A stretch of DNA of 64,000 bases from Hexactinellida sp. DTS-2022 (Eukaryota > Porifera > Hexactinellida): the NCBI GenBank assembly GCA_028753945.1, contig JAPNXP010000012.1, forward strand, positions 4,672,501-4,736,500, written 5' to 3'. The notes beneath the pieces are model-generated. The model worked only from the letters and a program-made list of their open reading frames with translations, searched no databases and was not told the origin of the DNA. Made by a program: the position numbers and the translations under genes. Positions 32,990 through 41,787 of the stretch are shown here, one piece after another (within the stretch, counting starts at the first letter, position 1; each line of letters starts with the position of its first letter).

Positions 32990-35737
32990 ATGCATACTCC
33001 ACAGCAGAAAGTCTCGAATAATGGGAATTTCAATCTCTTCGTTGCTCCTCAGTCCACTTCGCAACCTCTGAACCCACTATTCACCCTAGAGCCCTGCAGC
33101 ACCACTCACACAGTATCGAATGCCACCCGACCACTTGTCATGAAACAGAGAGCCCCCGTGGCCAGCGAGCAGGGCGAGAGGACAGCAGCGAGACAGGAGA
33201 CGGAGAGGGGCGGAAGTCTCCTCTCCCGCCTCAAGCAGGAGGCGGAGGGGATCCGCAGGTGGCAGACCTCGGTGGACATGGAGCTGAAGAACAAAGGCGA
33301 GCACATCCGCGAGATGACGTCACTGATAGAGGAGCAGCGCAAGTCTCTCCTGGAGGTGCAGCTGGAGTACGAGAAGGTGAGTGGGCTGCTGCAGGAGGAG
33401 AGGGGGAACCAGGAACAGCTGAGCAGACAGCTCACACAGACGCGCGACCTGTTCTCAGCTGTGAAGGAGAATGTGGAGCGCGTAGAGGAGGAGGTGCGGA
33501 AGGGCGGGGACGACTCGGTAGACCTGTCTCAGTTCCAGGATCAGCTGATCATCAGATACGAGCAGCTCCGTGAGAGCTACCTCTTGCTCCAGAGCAGGTG
33601 TGAAGCGGTAAACAGAGACCTGCTAGCCGAGGCGAGAGCGAGCAGAGAGGAGTGCGCGGCTGAGAAAGACAGAAATTATATTTTGGTTGAAGATGCAGCT
33701 AAACTGACCAAGGAATTCTCAGACAAGACACAAATGTTTGAGGAGAGTCTAGAGAACCTATCAGCTGACCTGTGCCAGAAGGAGACCACCTGCGACGAGC
33801 TGAGAAGAGAGAGAGACGCTCTCTCCTCCCAGCTGGTGACGACACAGAGAGAGCTGCAGAGTGTGACAGCTGAGCGCCAGCAGCTGGACGCACAGCTGGC
33901 AGATAGAGCGAGACAGCTGGGGGAGATCACGGAGCAGACAGAACTCCTGAAGAGTAGGCACAGCGAGCTGGCTGCTGAGCTGGCAACAGTCCGGACTGAT
34001 AAAGAGACTCTACAGACAACCAGTGCTTCTCTGCAGCAGCGAGTCAATGAACTGGGAGATAAACAGAGCAGCCTGGGAGAGGAATTGTCTGCGACAGAAG
34101 ATAAGCTACAGACAGCCCGCACACAGCTGGCCAGCAGAGACGGAGAGTTGCTGGCAGAGAGAGAGAGCTGTGGTAGCGCGAGAGAGCGAGTATCCCAGTT
34201 AGAGAGTGAGATAGGAGCGCAGGAAGATAGGTTGATATCGAGTGGAGAAGAGCTGTTAGTGGCTAGTGGAGCGCTGAGGCAGATGGAAGTAGAACGAACT
34301 GATCTGAATACGCAGGTGGCAGAGCTACGAGACTCTCTTGATAGTACGAGAGCCGAGTTTGGGGAGACGAGAGCACTGTTAACTTCAGAAATATCGAATC
34401 AGAAAGAATTGGTTGCACGTGTTGAGTTAGAGAGAGAAGAGACCAGGGGACTTTTGTCTCTCAGTGAAGATACTAACAACAAACTGAGTGGGGATATTGA
34501 AACCTCTGTCAAGAGATGTGAAGAAACTCAGAGCATATTGGATGCCAAGACTGAAGAGGCTGCAGCTCTCTCTTCCGAGCTAAACACAGTGCAACTACAG
34601 ATCAGCTGTAATACAGCTGAGATGCAACAAATGTGTGAAACTATTGAAACTATTAGACTTGAGGAAGTTAGTTTGATTGAGAGTCACTCGAAACAGCTTT
34701 CTGATTTGGAGTCTAGCAAATTAGAAGAACTGGCTTGTCATTCCGAGGAGCTCTCGAGGATAAAGGCGAGTAGCGAGTCCGAACTGATTATCTCAATGGA
34801 AAGTATGGAGCAGAGACACGCCGCCCAGCTGGCAGCAGTCACCATGGATAAGCAGAACTTGTTGAATGAAAAGCTCAGCCGTGAGAGTGAGATTAAGGTC
34901 CTCACGGAACAGTCGCTGTCCGACCGACAACAGCTGGAACAGGCCCGCGCCGTGGCGGTGGAGAGTCAGGAGCAGAGCAAGAAGCGAGTCTCCGAGATGC
35001 TGGAGTCGCTCTGCAGATACAAGAAGGAGAGCCAGGATATTCTCTATGCTAAGAACAAAGAGATCGAGGAGATACGGGCGAAGCAGGCCACCGAGCTTGA
35101 AGCAGAAGTGAGTAAGGTCACTCTTGAGTTCAATGAGGAATTGAATTCCGTTACAAATGAAAAGCTGAAATTAGAGACTCTGTTATCGAACATTCAGAAG
35201 GAGAAGAGACAAGAGCTCTCAAACGCTAAGAGATCAATCACTTCTACTCCCAAATGTCCAGACGCTACCAATAGCTATCCACTGTTGCGGACTCCTTGCA
35301 CCCCTTTGGCCTCTAACGAGCCTCTCCAGCTCAGGACCCCTAATCACAGGGGCGCGACGCAACATGTTCCTCCAAGTTCTCAAGCTGAGAATGGAACGGA
35401 TAAGCGACAAACTCGAAAGGCCGCTGGAGACAGTAATTTCAGGACTCCTTCTGTCCACCCCAGTTCCAATTTGAAGCAGAAACGAAAGAAGATTAGACTC
35501 GATGACGTCAGCATGGAGATACTTAATTCGCAAGATGAGATCTCTTCCAAACACCCGGCCTCCTCAAGACCGGGGCCCGCTCGCTCTTGTTCTACCCCCA
35601 GTCGGTCCAAGGAGAATATCCCCTGCTCATATGCCAGCAGGCCCCGCCCCGCAAAGCAGAGCTCTAAATCCAAACGATCCAAAGAGTACAACTGGTTCGA
35701 TAACGACGTGGTGTTCGGTATAGGAACTGATGATTGA
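32990..35737 (+). CDS. SYCP1: SYCP1-like synaptonemal complex transverse filament protein
   Basis: 915 residues in one exon. The N-terminus has NLFVAPQS, like ALFVPPRS of vertebrate SYCP1. The family's conserved segment follows near residues 75-170 (LSRLKQEAEGIRRWQTSVD, IEEQRKSLLEVQLEYEKVS, TRDLFSAVKENV). A coiled coil runs to about residue 740; then comes a Ser/Pro/Lys-rich tail with several TP motifs and basic patches (KQKRKK), as expected for the chromatin-binding end. SYCP1 dimers zip homologous chromosome axes in meiotic prophase. Vertebrate SYCP1 has many exons, so a single-exon copy is notable; the ORF is intact. Similarity of long coiled coils is easily spurious, but the N-terminal match is specific. 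Confidence 0.82.
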   Translation: MHTPQQKVSNNGNFNLFVAPQSTSQPLNPLFTLEPCSTTHTVSNATRPLVMKQRAPVASEQGERTAARQETERGGSLLSRLKQEAEGIRRWQTSVDMELKNKGEHIREMTSLIEEQRKSLLEVQLEYEKVSGLLQEERGNQEQLSRQLTQTRDLFSAVKENVERVEEEVRKGGDDSVDLSQFQDQLIIRYEQLRESYLLLQSRCEAVNRDLLAEARASREECAAEKDRNYILVEDAAKLTKEFSDKTQMFEESLENLSADLCQKETTCDELRRERDALSSQLVTTQRELQSVTAERQQLDAQLADRARQLGEITEQTELLKSRHSELAAELATVRTDKETLQTTSASLQQRVNELGDKQSSLGEELSATEDKLQTARTQLASRDGELLAERESCGSARERVSQLESEIGAQEDRLISSGEELLVASGALRQMEVERTDLNTQVAELRDSLDSTRAEFGETRALLTSEISNQKELVARVELEREETRGLLSLSEDTNNKLSGDIETSVKRCEETQSILDAKTEEAAALSSELNTVQLQISCNTAEMQQMCETIETIRLEEVSLIESHSKQLSDLESSKLEELACHSEELSRIKASSESELIISMESMEQRHAAQLAAVTMDKQNLLNEKLSRESEIKVLTEQSLSDRQQLEQARAVAVESQEQSKKRVSEMLESLCRYKKESQDILYAKNKEIEEIRAKQATELEAEVSKVTLEFNEELNSVTNEKLKLETLLSNIQKEKRQELSNAKRSITSTPKCPDATNSYPLLRTPCTPLASNEPLQLRTPNHRGATQHVPPSSQAENGTDKRQTRKAAGDSNFRTPSVHPSSNLKQKRKKIRLDDVSMEILNSQDEISSKHPASSRPGPARSCSTPSRSKENIPCSYASRPRPAKQSSKSKRSKEYNWFDNDVVFGIGTDD

Positions 35738-36053
35738 ATTCTGTATAATTATAATTGCTATAATCATTCTTTTCTTGGATTACAAGCTCAGTATGTATAG
35801 AAATTTTATTGAACTTAGACTGCTACTGCTACTGTGTGTGTGTTTACTTTTTCAGTTTATCTGAATGTTGCAATTATTGTTGATATTACCCAGACCAATT
35901 GCTAATTTAGAGTACCGAAATACGTACGTACTGGCCCATGTATGTAATCATTTAAAGGTTGAGAAAATATTTTATTGTAATGGCTTTCTTAAATACATAC
36001 AAAAGTATCAATAGAAGTGTTCGTCTGAATCAGCAATTTAGAGTGCAATAATA
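35738..36053. other. Spacer, no gene seen
   Basis: The 3' flanks of two convergent genes (SYCP1 plus, HTH-PHD minus). It includes a short (TG)n run near 35834. Confidence 0.5.
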
Positions 36054-36689
36054 TTAAGTAACACATCCGATAATATGTTGCCTAATCAGGTTACATTTCG
36101 GACACCAAACATCGTTAGATTCTCCATCGCTTTTCCCGCATATAGAATGAATAAACAGCTTGCAACCTGGACAACAGTGCGCACCAGTAGTAGCCGAATA
36201 ACACACCACGCAGTTCAGCAATTTAGTTTCATCTGTTCTTTGTGTGATATCGTGGTCTGTGTGGGGTATGGGAAAATCAAATGTAAATTGGTGTGTATCC
36301 TTTTCAGGGCTTTGTGGCTGCTCCCACTTGCCCGCAGAATGCGTTAACTCTAACTCATTCCTAATAATCCTCTGAATACTGTTTCTGGAAATGCCCGTTG
36401 ACTCCTCTATCTGTCTGATGCTCATGCCGCTGTTATCTTCGAGTATGCTCTTCACAAGATGGATGTTGTCCTTGTTGGTCGCACTCCTGGGGCGACCTGT
36501 GCGCGTGAGGTCCTCGGTCGTACCGGCTCGGTCTTTCTTGAATCGGTTTATCCACTTGTAAACACTCGATTTGGAGAGACGACCGTCTCCGTAGATAAGC
36601 GCCAACTCGTGGAGAATTTCGCTCCCAGTTTTGCCTTGTTTCCATAAGCAGCGAATGGTATTTCGTTTTCCTTCCTTTGAAACTTCCAT
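36054..36689 (-). CDS. Mariner-type HTH DNA-binding domain joined to a PHD-like zinc finger
   Basis: A 211-residue intact frame. Residues 1-55 (KRNTIRCLWKQGKTGSEI, SKSSVYKWINRFK) and 60-115 (TGRPRSATNKDNIHLVKSIL, SIRQIEESTGISRNSIQRII) are the paired helix-turn-helix and GRPR hook of mariner/SETMAR-type transposases. No DDE catalytic domain follows. After an unclassified linker comes a C4HC3 finger with C160, C163, C173, C176, H181, C184, C196 and C199 spaced like a PHD finger. This looks like a captured transposase DNA-binding domain linked to a chromatin-reader-type finger. I saw no terminal inverted repeats round it. A piggyBac-type Cys-rich tail is the alternative reading of the finger. 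Confidence 0.75.
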   Translation of the reverse strand: MEVSKEGKRNTIRCLWKQGKTGSEILHELALIYGDGRLSKSSVYKWINRFKKDRAGTTEDLTRTGRPRSATNKDNIHLVKSILEDNSGMSIRQIEESTGISRNSIQRIIRNELELTHSAGKWEQPQSPEKDTHQFTFDFPIPHTDHDITQRTDETKLLNCVVCYSATTGAHCCPGCKLFIHSICGKSDGESNDVWCPKCNLIRQHIIGCVT

Positions 36690-36987
36690 TGTTCAATAGT
36701 TAATGAACTAATGCACTAAATGTATTTCAGTATTTATATACTGTAGATGCTCCGTAATAATAATAATAAACACTACTCGTACAAAGCATTAGATAAATAT
36801 TTGTCGCCCTATTTACCCTCTAATTAAGCCTCACTCTATGAGTGGAACAGAGTTATACATGATAGCAGCAAACTTTAGGCCACTGTTAGTTGGAATCTTG
36901 TTTCAGCTCCACCGCCCGCGTCAGATCCTCCCGCACGAATATTGTCATTATTGTCATAATTTCCATTATTACACCTTCATTTCAAAG
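36690..36987. other. Spacer 5' of the HTH-PHD gene
   Basis: The presumed promoter of the minus-strand gene. TAGGCCACTGTTAG at 36877-36890 repeats the end motif of the adjacent MITE. No gene is seen. Confidence 0.45.
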
Positions 36988-37231
36988 TAAGGCCACTGTT
37001 CGTTGCCAATTTTATTGTAGGACACACTCTAAAATAGCCATAATTAGCTAGTAACAAAATCAGAACCTATAACAAGCATTATTACCCAACGATTGCATAT
37101 TTTATCAATAAGCACTCACAAATTAGAATATTTGCTCTGATAATTATTAACTATGTCGTCATCAAATAATGAGGTAATGATAATGAGATGCCGCCCGCCC
37201 GCATCCTCTGATAGACTTAACAGTGGCCTTA
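36988..37231. mobile_element. MITE with TAAGGCCACTGTT termini
   Basis: 244 bp starting TAAGGCCACTGTT and ending AACAGTGGCCTTA. It is non-coding. A related fragment lies just upstream at 36877. The superfamily cannot be set from the ends. Confidence 0.7.
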
Positions 37232-37267
37232 AATATTAATAATAATCATCCTGAAGCGCATAAGCGT

Positions 37268-37702
37268 ATGGGCGCCGAAACTCCAACGTTAGGGGGGGTG
37301 TTATCTAATATTCAATTGTAAAAAAACTATACGTATGGCAGGTATGGGGAATTGAATCAATGTTGGAGGGTATAATTGTGTAGATATATACTTCATCTAC
37401 TGATATTTATACAAACTCTCTATGGAAGCATTATTTCCCAATTGAAATTACTTATATAGAGCTGAGCTTTGTACAGTTCAGTTTTTCACTATGTGTATTC
37501 ATGCACTGAGAAAGGTCAGTTTTTTTCCAGAGTTCGAAATTGACCTTTAGAAAGTAAGCCTGGGCTTTTAGTATGGGATAAAATCTGAACTCTACAAAGC
37601 TCAGCTCTATATAAGGATTCCCTTCCCAATTTACTTCCCTGACTGCTCCTCGGCCAGGGGGGTGACATCCTCCCTGACCCCCCCCCCCCTTTCGGCGCCT
37701 AT
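37268..37702. mobile_element. MITE with ATRGGCGCCGAAA termini, hosting another MITE
   Basis: The left end is ATGGGCGCCGAAA and the right end TTTCGGCGCCTAT, inverted copies over 13 bp. Inside lies the 179-bp element 37444-37622, so the order of insertion is clear: this one first. Confidence 0.65.
37444..37622 (+). mobile_element. 179-bp MITE with 9-bp target duplication, copy A
   Basis: Direct repeats TTCCCAATT at 37435-37443 and 37623-37631 flank the element. Its terminal inverted repeats of about 30 bp contain TTATATAGAGCTGAGC. Copy B at 43259-43437 is the same length in inverse orientation. A 9-bp duplication fits a Mutator-like mobiliser. Confidence 0.9.
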
Positions 37703-37872
37703 GCTGAAGCGTACGTTTGCTTGGTAATTTTGAGACGCTTGTATTAGCTAACTGTGGATGTTTTAATACAAATTAGTATACTGTGTATTTTGAATGAGGT
37801 GTAGATTGAAACGTTAGTAAAACAATTATAGGAATTTAATTATCAACTCATTAGATAATTATCCCAAGAGAG

Positions 37873-38484
37873 ATGTTTCAAGATAATATGCATTTTAGCC
37901 CGCAAGAAGGCATGCAGATTCCCAACTCCGACTTTGGGAGCTCTCCTCCGATTAACTCTTCTTTCACAGCTGAAGATTCTATCCTAGAAGAACTGGGGAT
38001 AGACTTTAACCTGATTATCAACAGGACTAAGCAGGTTATCAATCCTGTCATGGACTCTCCCGTTTCCTTCTCGAAGGAAGCGGATCTCGTAGGTCCGTTA
38101 GTTCTATGCTTGTTACTCGGCGGAATTCTGCTATTGGGCGGCAAGAGTCATTTCGGGTACATTTATGGATTAAGCATTCTATCTTGTCTCGGGATCTACC
38201 TGCTTCTGGGGGGACTGGCGCCACACACCCCTCAGTTCATGCTGGTGGTCAGTGTCCTTGGCTACAGCATACTTCCCATTCTGCTGCTCGCTACACTGGG
38301 TATATTCGTCTCCATCAACAGCTATGCGATCGGTAGTGTGATTACGCTTGTGAGCGTGGTGTGGTGCACCCTCTCGTCGAGTCGAATATTCGCTCACTCT
38401 CTGGATATTAAGTCACAGCAGCTCCTGATTGCGTATCCTTGTGGATTGGTTTATGGAATATTCGCTTTGTTAACTGTTTTCTGA
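37873..38484 (+). CDS. YIPF5: YIPF5/Yip1 ER-Golgi membrane protein
   Basis: 203 residues, one exon. After a polar N-terminus the family signature ILEELGIDFNLIINRT appears, then DLVGPLVLC, FGYIYG, a SVLGYSILP segment and the end QQLLIAYPCGLVYGIFALL. There are five membrane segments. YIPF5/Yip1 works in ER-to-Golgi transport with Rab GTPases and in COPII vesicle formation. The human protein is about 257 residues, so the Gln/Pro-rich N-terminus is shorter here. It begins a plus-strand run of closely spaced genes. Confidence 0.93.
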   Translation: MFQDNMHFSPQEGMQIPNSDFGSSPPINSSFTAEDSILEELGIDFNLIINRTKQVINPVMDSPVSFSKEADLVGPLVLCLLLGGILLLGGKSHFGYIYGLSILSCLGIYLLLGGLAPHTPQFMLVVSVLGYSILPILLLATLGIFVSINSYAIGSVITLVSVVWCTLSSSRIFAHSLDIKSQQLLIAYPCGLVYGIFALLTVF

Positions 38485-38572
38485 TTCTTATAATATAATT
38501 GTGACTCTATATAGAATGCTTATATTTCTAGTATATTTCTATTTACTTTGGGATTTAGTTTGATACACTACT

Positions 38573-38797
38573 ATGATGGCAGTTCTTTCTCTCGCTCTGC
38601 TCACACTCTGTTTGTCTCCAGTTTATTCAGATTGGAAGCACGAAAGCTTCACTACTCTCTCGGTTCTGAATTCAGGCAAGCTAAACCCAGCGGTCACATC
38701 CGTGGTGTGTATTATCATCCTAATAGTTTGTGTTCTGGTGGCTACTTATGTGTATTGGCCAGTTAGGGCCAGTCGACAGAATCAAGTGAGGACTTAA
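38573..38797 (+). CDS. Small single-pass membrane protein with signal peptide
   Basis: 74 residues: a signal peptide (MMAVLSLALLTLCLSPVYS), a 23-residue outer part, one membrane helix (about residues 42-63, CIIILIVCVLVATYVYW) and a short basic tail. This layout recalls FXYD or other single-pass regulators, but the FXYD motif is absent and I do not recognise the family. It lies 88 bp after YIPF5 on the same strand; GGGATTTAG upstream of the ATG is acceptor-like. The intact signal-peptide/TM pattern argues that it is real. Confidence 0.6.
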   Translation: MMAVLSLALLTLCLSPVYSDWKHESFTTLSVLNSGKLNPAVTSVVCIIILIVCVLVATYVYWPVRASRQNQVRT

Positions 38798-39067
38798 TCT
38801 TATTTATGCATTCCTTTTATTGGAGTTAACTTATTTTCTTTCAATTAAACTTTTCATTGGTTTGATATAATACTGGAGCCTTGTATTGTGCATAATATAC
38901 TGTTATAGGTTATCCTATTTGTTTCCTCACAATCCTATAATGAAAAGTCGAGTGAACATCCACACTTGCAATGAATTGATACAAAATTAAAATCAAATCG
39001 ATACCTTATAAGTTATAATTAATTAAATAACAACTTTCTATATTTCCAGTAACTTTGCTGTAAGTAA

Positions 39068-39889
39068 ATGTCGTTCGACACAAACACCTCCTGGGAAGGC
39101 TTAGTAGACAAACTCACTAAGAAACAAACCAAAACGCTAGTCACGAAGATACAACGCAACAAGCAATCCAAACAACTGAAGAATATATCCGGAAAGCTAG
39201 ACAAGCCCTCTCCACATACGGGCCGCAGTGTTAAGTCTCGCGTGGAGGAGAAGCTGCGCTCCTCCAAGTTCCGCTGGCTGAATGAACAGCTGTACACCCG
39301 ACACAGTTCTGGGGCCCTGGAGCTATTTACCGACTCTCCCGACCTGTTCTCTGTCTACCACGAGGGTTACTCCCTGCAGACACAGAGATGGCCCGTTAAC
39401 CCTCTGGACCGGATTGTGTCTCGCCTGCGCTCGCTGCCCGCGGACCTGGTGGTGGCGGACCTGGGGTGTGGAGAGGCGCGGCTCGCGCTGGAGGTGGAGC
39501 AGAAGGTGTTATCGTACGATCTGGTTTCTGTGAACAGACGAGTGACAGCGTGCGACATGCGGGCCCTGCCTCTGGAGACGGGCAGTGTGGACATCTGTGT
39601 GTTCTGTCTCTCTCTGATGGGCACCAACGTAGGCGAGTTCCTGTTGGAAGCAGGCCGCATTCTGAGGCGCAGGGGAGAGCTGGTGATAGCCGAGATAGCC
39701 TCGAGGTTTGGAGAGATAGACCGGTTCGTAGCGTCAGTGGAGGAACTCAACTTCAAACTCGTGAGCAGGGAACAGCTGACGGGACTGTTTATTCTGTTTA
39801 TATTCAGAAAGAGGAAAGGTAAGATTGGAAGCCAAACTCCTGAGCTAGAACAGTTCTCACTCAAGCCTTGCTTATACAAGAAGAGGTGA
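39068..39889 (+). CDS. RRP8: RRP8/nucleomethylin rRNA methyltransferase
   Basis: 273 residues, one exon. The Rossmann SAM site VVADLGCGEARLAL, the acidic ACDMRALPL motif, the family signature VFCLSLMGTNVGEFLLEA and the terminal LKPCLYKKR match RRP8. The enzyme makes the m1A mark in the large-subunit rRNA in the nucleolus, and in mammals also acts in the eNoSC silencing complex. The human protein is about 456 residues; here the long basic N-terminal arm is reduced to about 60 residues. RPS6 follows 98 bp downstream. Confidence 0.95.
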   Translation: MSFDTNTSWEGLVDKLTKKQTKTLVTKIQRNKQSKQLKNISGKLDKPSPHTGRSVKSRVEEKLRSSKFRWLNEQLYTRHSSGALELFTDSPDLFSVYHEGYSLQTQRWPVNPLDRIVSRLRSLPADLVVADLGCGEARLALEVEQKVLSYDLVSVNRRVTACDMRALPLETGSVDICVFCLSLMGTNVGEFLLEAGRILRRRGELVIAEIASRFGEIDRFVASVEELNFKLVSREQLTGLFILFIFRKRKGKIGSQTPELEQFSLKPCLYKKR

Positions 39890-39987
39890 CAAACTGTGAT
39901 TCTATTTATTATACTAATTCCGTTAGCAATAACACCTAATTAATTAGCTGTTGGAAAGTAACTTGTTAGCTAAGCGAGTGAGTAACA

Positions 39988-40728
39988 ATGAAGAAATCCA
40001 AACCGATGAAGCTGAACATTGCGTACCCCCCGAACGGGTCGCAGACGCTGCTGGAGCTCGAGACGGACGAGCAGTTCCGCCCCTTCATCGACAAGCGCAT
40101 CTCGCAGGAGGTGGTCGGGGACTCCATCGGGGAGGTCTGGAAGGGGTACACCTTCCGGATAACCGGGGGGAACGACAAGGAAGGTTTCCCGATGAAACAG
40201 GGGATCCTGACGAATGGGCGTGTGCGACTCCTCCTGAACAAGAACAGCGGCTGCTACCGACCCAAGCGGACCGGCGAGCGACGCAAGACCTCTGTCAGAG
40301 GCTGCATCGTGGACAAGAACCTGAGCGTTCTTAACCTCATCGTGATTAAGCGGGGAGAGAAGGGAATCCCGGGGCTCACGGACAGGGAGATCCCGAACCG
40401 CCTGGGGCCTAAGCGGGTGGGCAAGATCCGGAAGCTGTACAACCTCAGCAAGAACGATGACGTCAGGAAATACGTGTTGAAGCGACCCCTCCCCCTGAGA
40501 GAGGGCAAGAAGCAGAGGTTCAAGGCGCCAAAGATTCAGCGTCTGGTGACGCCCGTGCGACTCCGCAGGAAGAGACACCTGAAGTCCATAAAGAAGGTGC
40601 GCGTGCAGAAGGGCAAGGAGCAGGCGGCCGCCTACCAGAAGCTGCTGCTGCTGCGGGCCAAGGAGGCGCGCACCCGGCGAGTGAGCAGCATCTCCAAGCG
40701 ACGCGCCTCCAGCACCAAGTCGCAGTGA
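39988..40728 (+). CDS. RPS6: 40S ribosomal protein S6
   Basis: 246 residues from the first ATG or 240 from the second. Conserved blocks: [83 protein letters not shown]. The C-terminus ends with Ser clusters ([13 protein letters not shown]), the place of S6-kinase phosphorylation in animals. Family members begin MKLN, which is the second Met (40006); the first (39988) adds MKKSKP and has a good context, so the start is undecided. It is a single exon, whereas RPS6 usually has introns in animals. Confidence 0.97.
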   Translation: MKKSKPMKLNIAYPPNGSQTLLELETDEQFRPFIDKRISQEVVGDSIGEVWKGYTFRITGGNDKEGFPMKQGILTNGRVRLLLNKNSGCYRPKRTGERRKTSVRGCIVDKNLSVLNLIVIKRGEKGIPGLTDREIPNRLGPKRVGKIRKLYNLSKNDDVRKYVLKRPLPLREGKKQRFKAPKIQRLVTPVRLRRKRHLKSIKKVRVQKGKEQAAAYQKLLLLRAKEARTRRVSSISKRRASSTKSQ

Positions 40729-40893
40729 GCTCAATCGTAGGATAATAGATCTGTAATGAATAGTTAGGGAATAGTAGTTATGTGCTGATTAGTAGTATTA
40801 ATGTACTATTATTTGGATATCCTATGGGTTTTTAATTGTTGGTATTAATCTCGAGAATTCTAACATAAAGCTAGAGTTCTGTTCCCCCTGACA

Positions 40894-41655
40894 ATGCTGA
40901 GTCTCCGCTCCCTGCGATTGAGTGTGGGCTGTCCGCGCCGCTCCCTCTGCACCTCTGCCCCCCTACGCAAGCACCTGCTGCCCGGACAGATAAAGCGCGC
41001 ATACAAGAAGCCGGCGTACAGAATGAACGAGTCGTTTCGGTTCCCAGACTACTACAGGTGTTCGCAAGCGCAGTGGGACAATGCGTACTCAGAATGCGAT
41101 TGGTCGGACGTGCACCCTTCTGAGAAGCCGCTGGACCCGCACTTGATCGGGCTCCCCATCCGGGGCGGGGGCCACAAGATCCGGAAGGAGCTCCCGCCCC
41201 TAGCGGAGGGTAACGCCGTGTTCTGGCAGTCCCCAAACTTCTTCCACCTGACCCCCCCTGCCATAGAGAAGCACTGCGCGGCGCTGCGACCGCTGCTAAC
41301 CGAGTGGCCCCCCGACCTCCCCGACTGTCCGGTCGAGGTGGAGACCACAGACTTCCTGCTCTCCGGAAACGAGCGGTACCACCAGGACGGGAGACACGTG
41401 AGGATGCAGGTCGACTTCGATTCCCTCCAGCTGACCGGCCGGGCCCGGGACAAGATGCTAGAGCTGCTGGAGGAGAAGTACGACATCGATAGGAACGTCA
41501 TAAAGCTGGAGTCCCGCAGATGCCCCACTAAGACGCAGAACAAGGACTATCTGTACTACCTGCTCAAGGTGCTGTATTTCGAAGCTAACAGGTGTGATAA
41601 GTGGGAAGAGATGCGACTAGACACCGACGGATCCACTGTCAATGAAAATATATAA
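40894..41655 (+). CDS. MRPS35: Mitochondrial ribosomal protein S35 (mS35)
   Basis: 253 residues, one exon. The N-terminus is Arg/Ser-rich and lacks acids (MLSLRSLRLSVGCPRRS), a typical mitochondrial presequence. The core matches MRPS35: LPIRGG, SPNFFHLTPPAIEKHCAALR, TEWPPDLP, RCPTKTQNKDYLYYLLKVLY. The protein belongs to the small subunit of the mitoribosome. It lies 163 bp after RPS6 and 132 bp before PAXBP1 on the same strand. Confidence 0.93.
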   Translation: MLSLRSLRLSVGCPRRSLCTSAPLRKHLLPGQIKRAYKKPAYRMNESFRFPDYYRCSQAQWDNAYSECDWSDVHPSEKPLDPHLIGLPIRGGGHKIRKELPPLAEGNAVFWQSPNFFHLTPPAIEKHCAALRPLLTEWPPDLPDCPVEVETTDFLLSGNERYHQDGRHVRMQVDFDSLQLTGRARDKMLELLEEKYDIDRNVIKLESRRCPTKTQNKDYLYYLLKVLYFEANRCDKWEEMRLDTDGSTVNENI

Positions 41656-41787
41656 TTGATTCACTTATATTAAAATTTAAAAGCAATAATTTGACATAAT
41701 TTTATCTTATCCCACTGATAACAGTATCGAACAATTGTATATAGTATTACTATTTATTTCTGTGTTTAGATATAGTAAATAGGAATA

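Noticed and set aside
33086-35691. Minus-strand frames opposite SYCP1
   Set aside because: Low-complexity Ser/Leu/Cys shadows of a coiled-coil gene.
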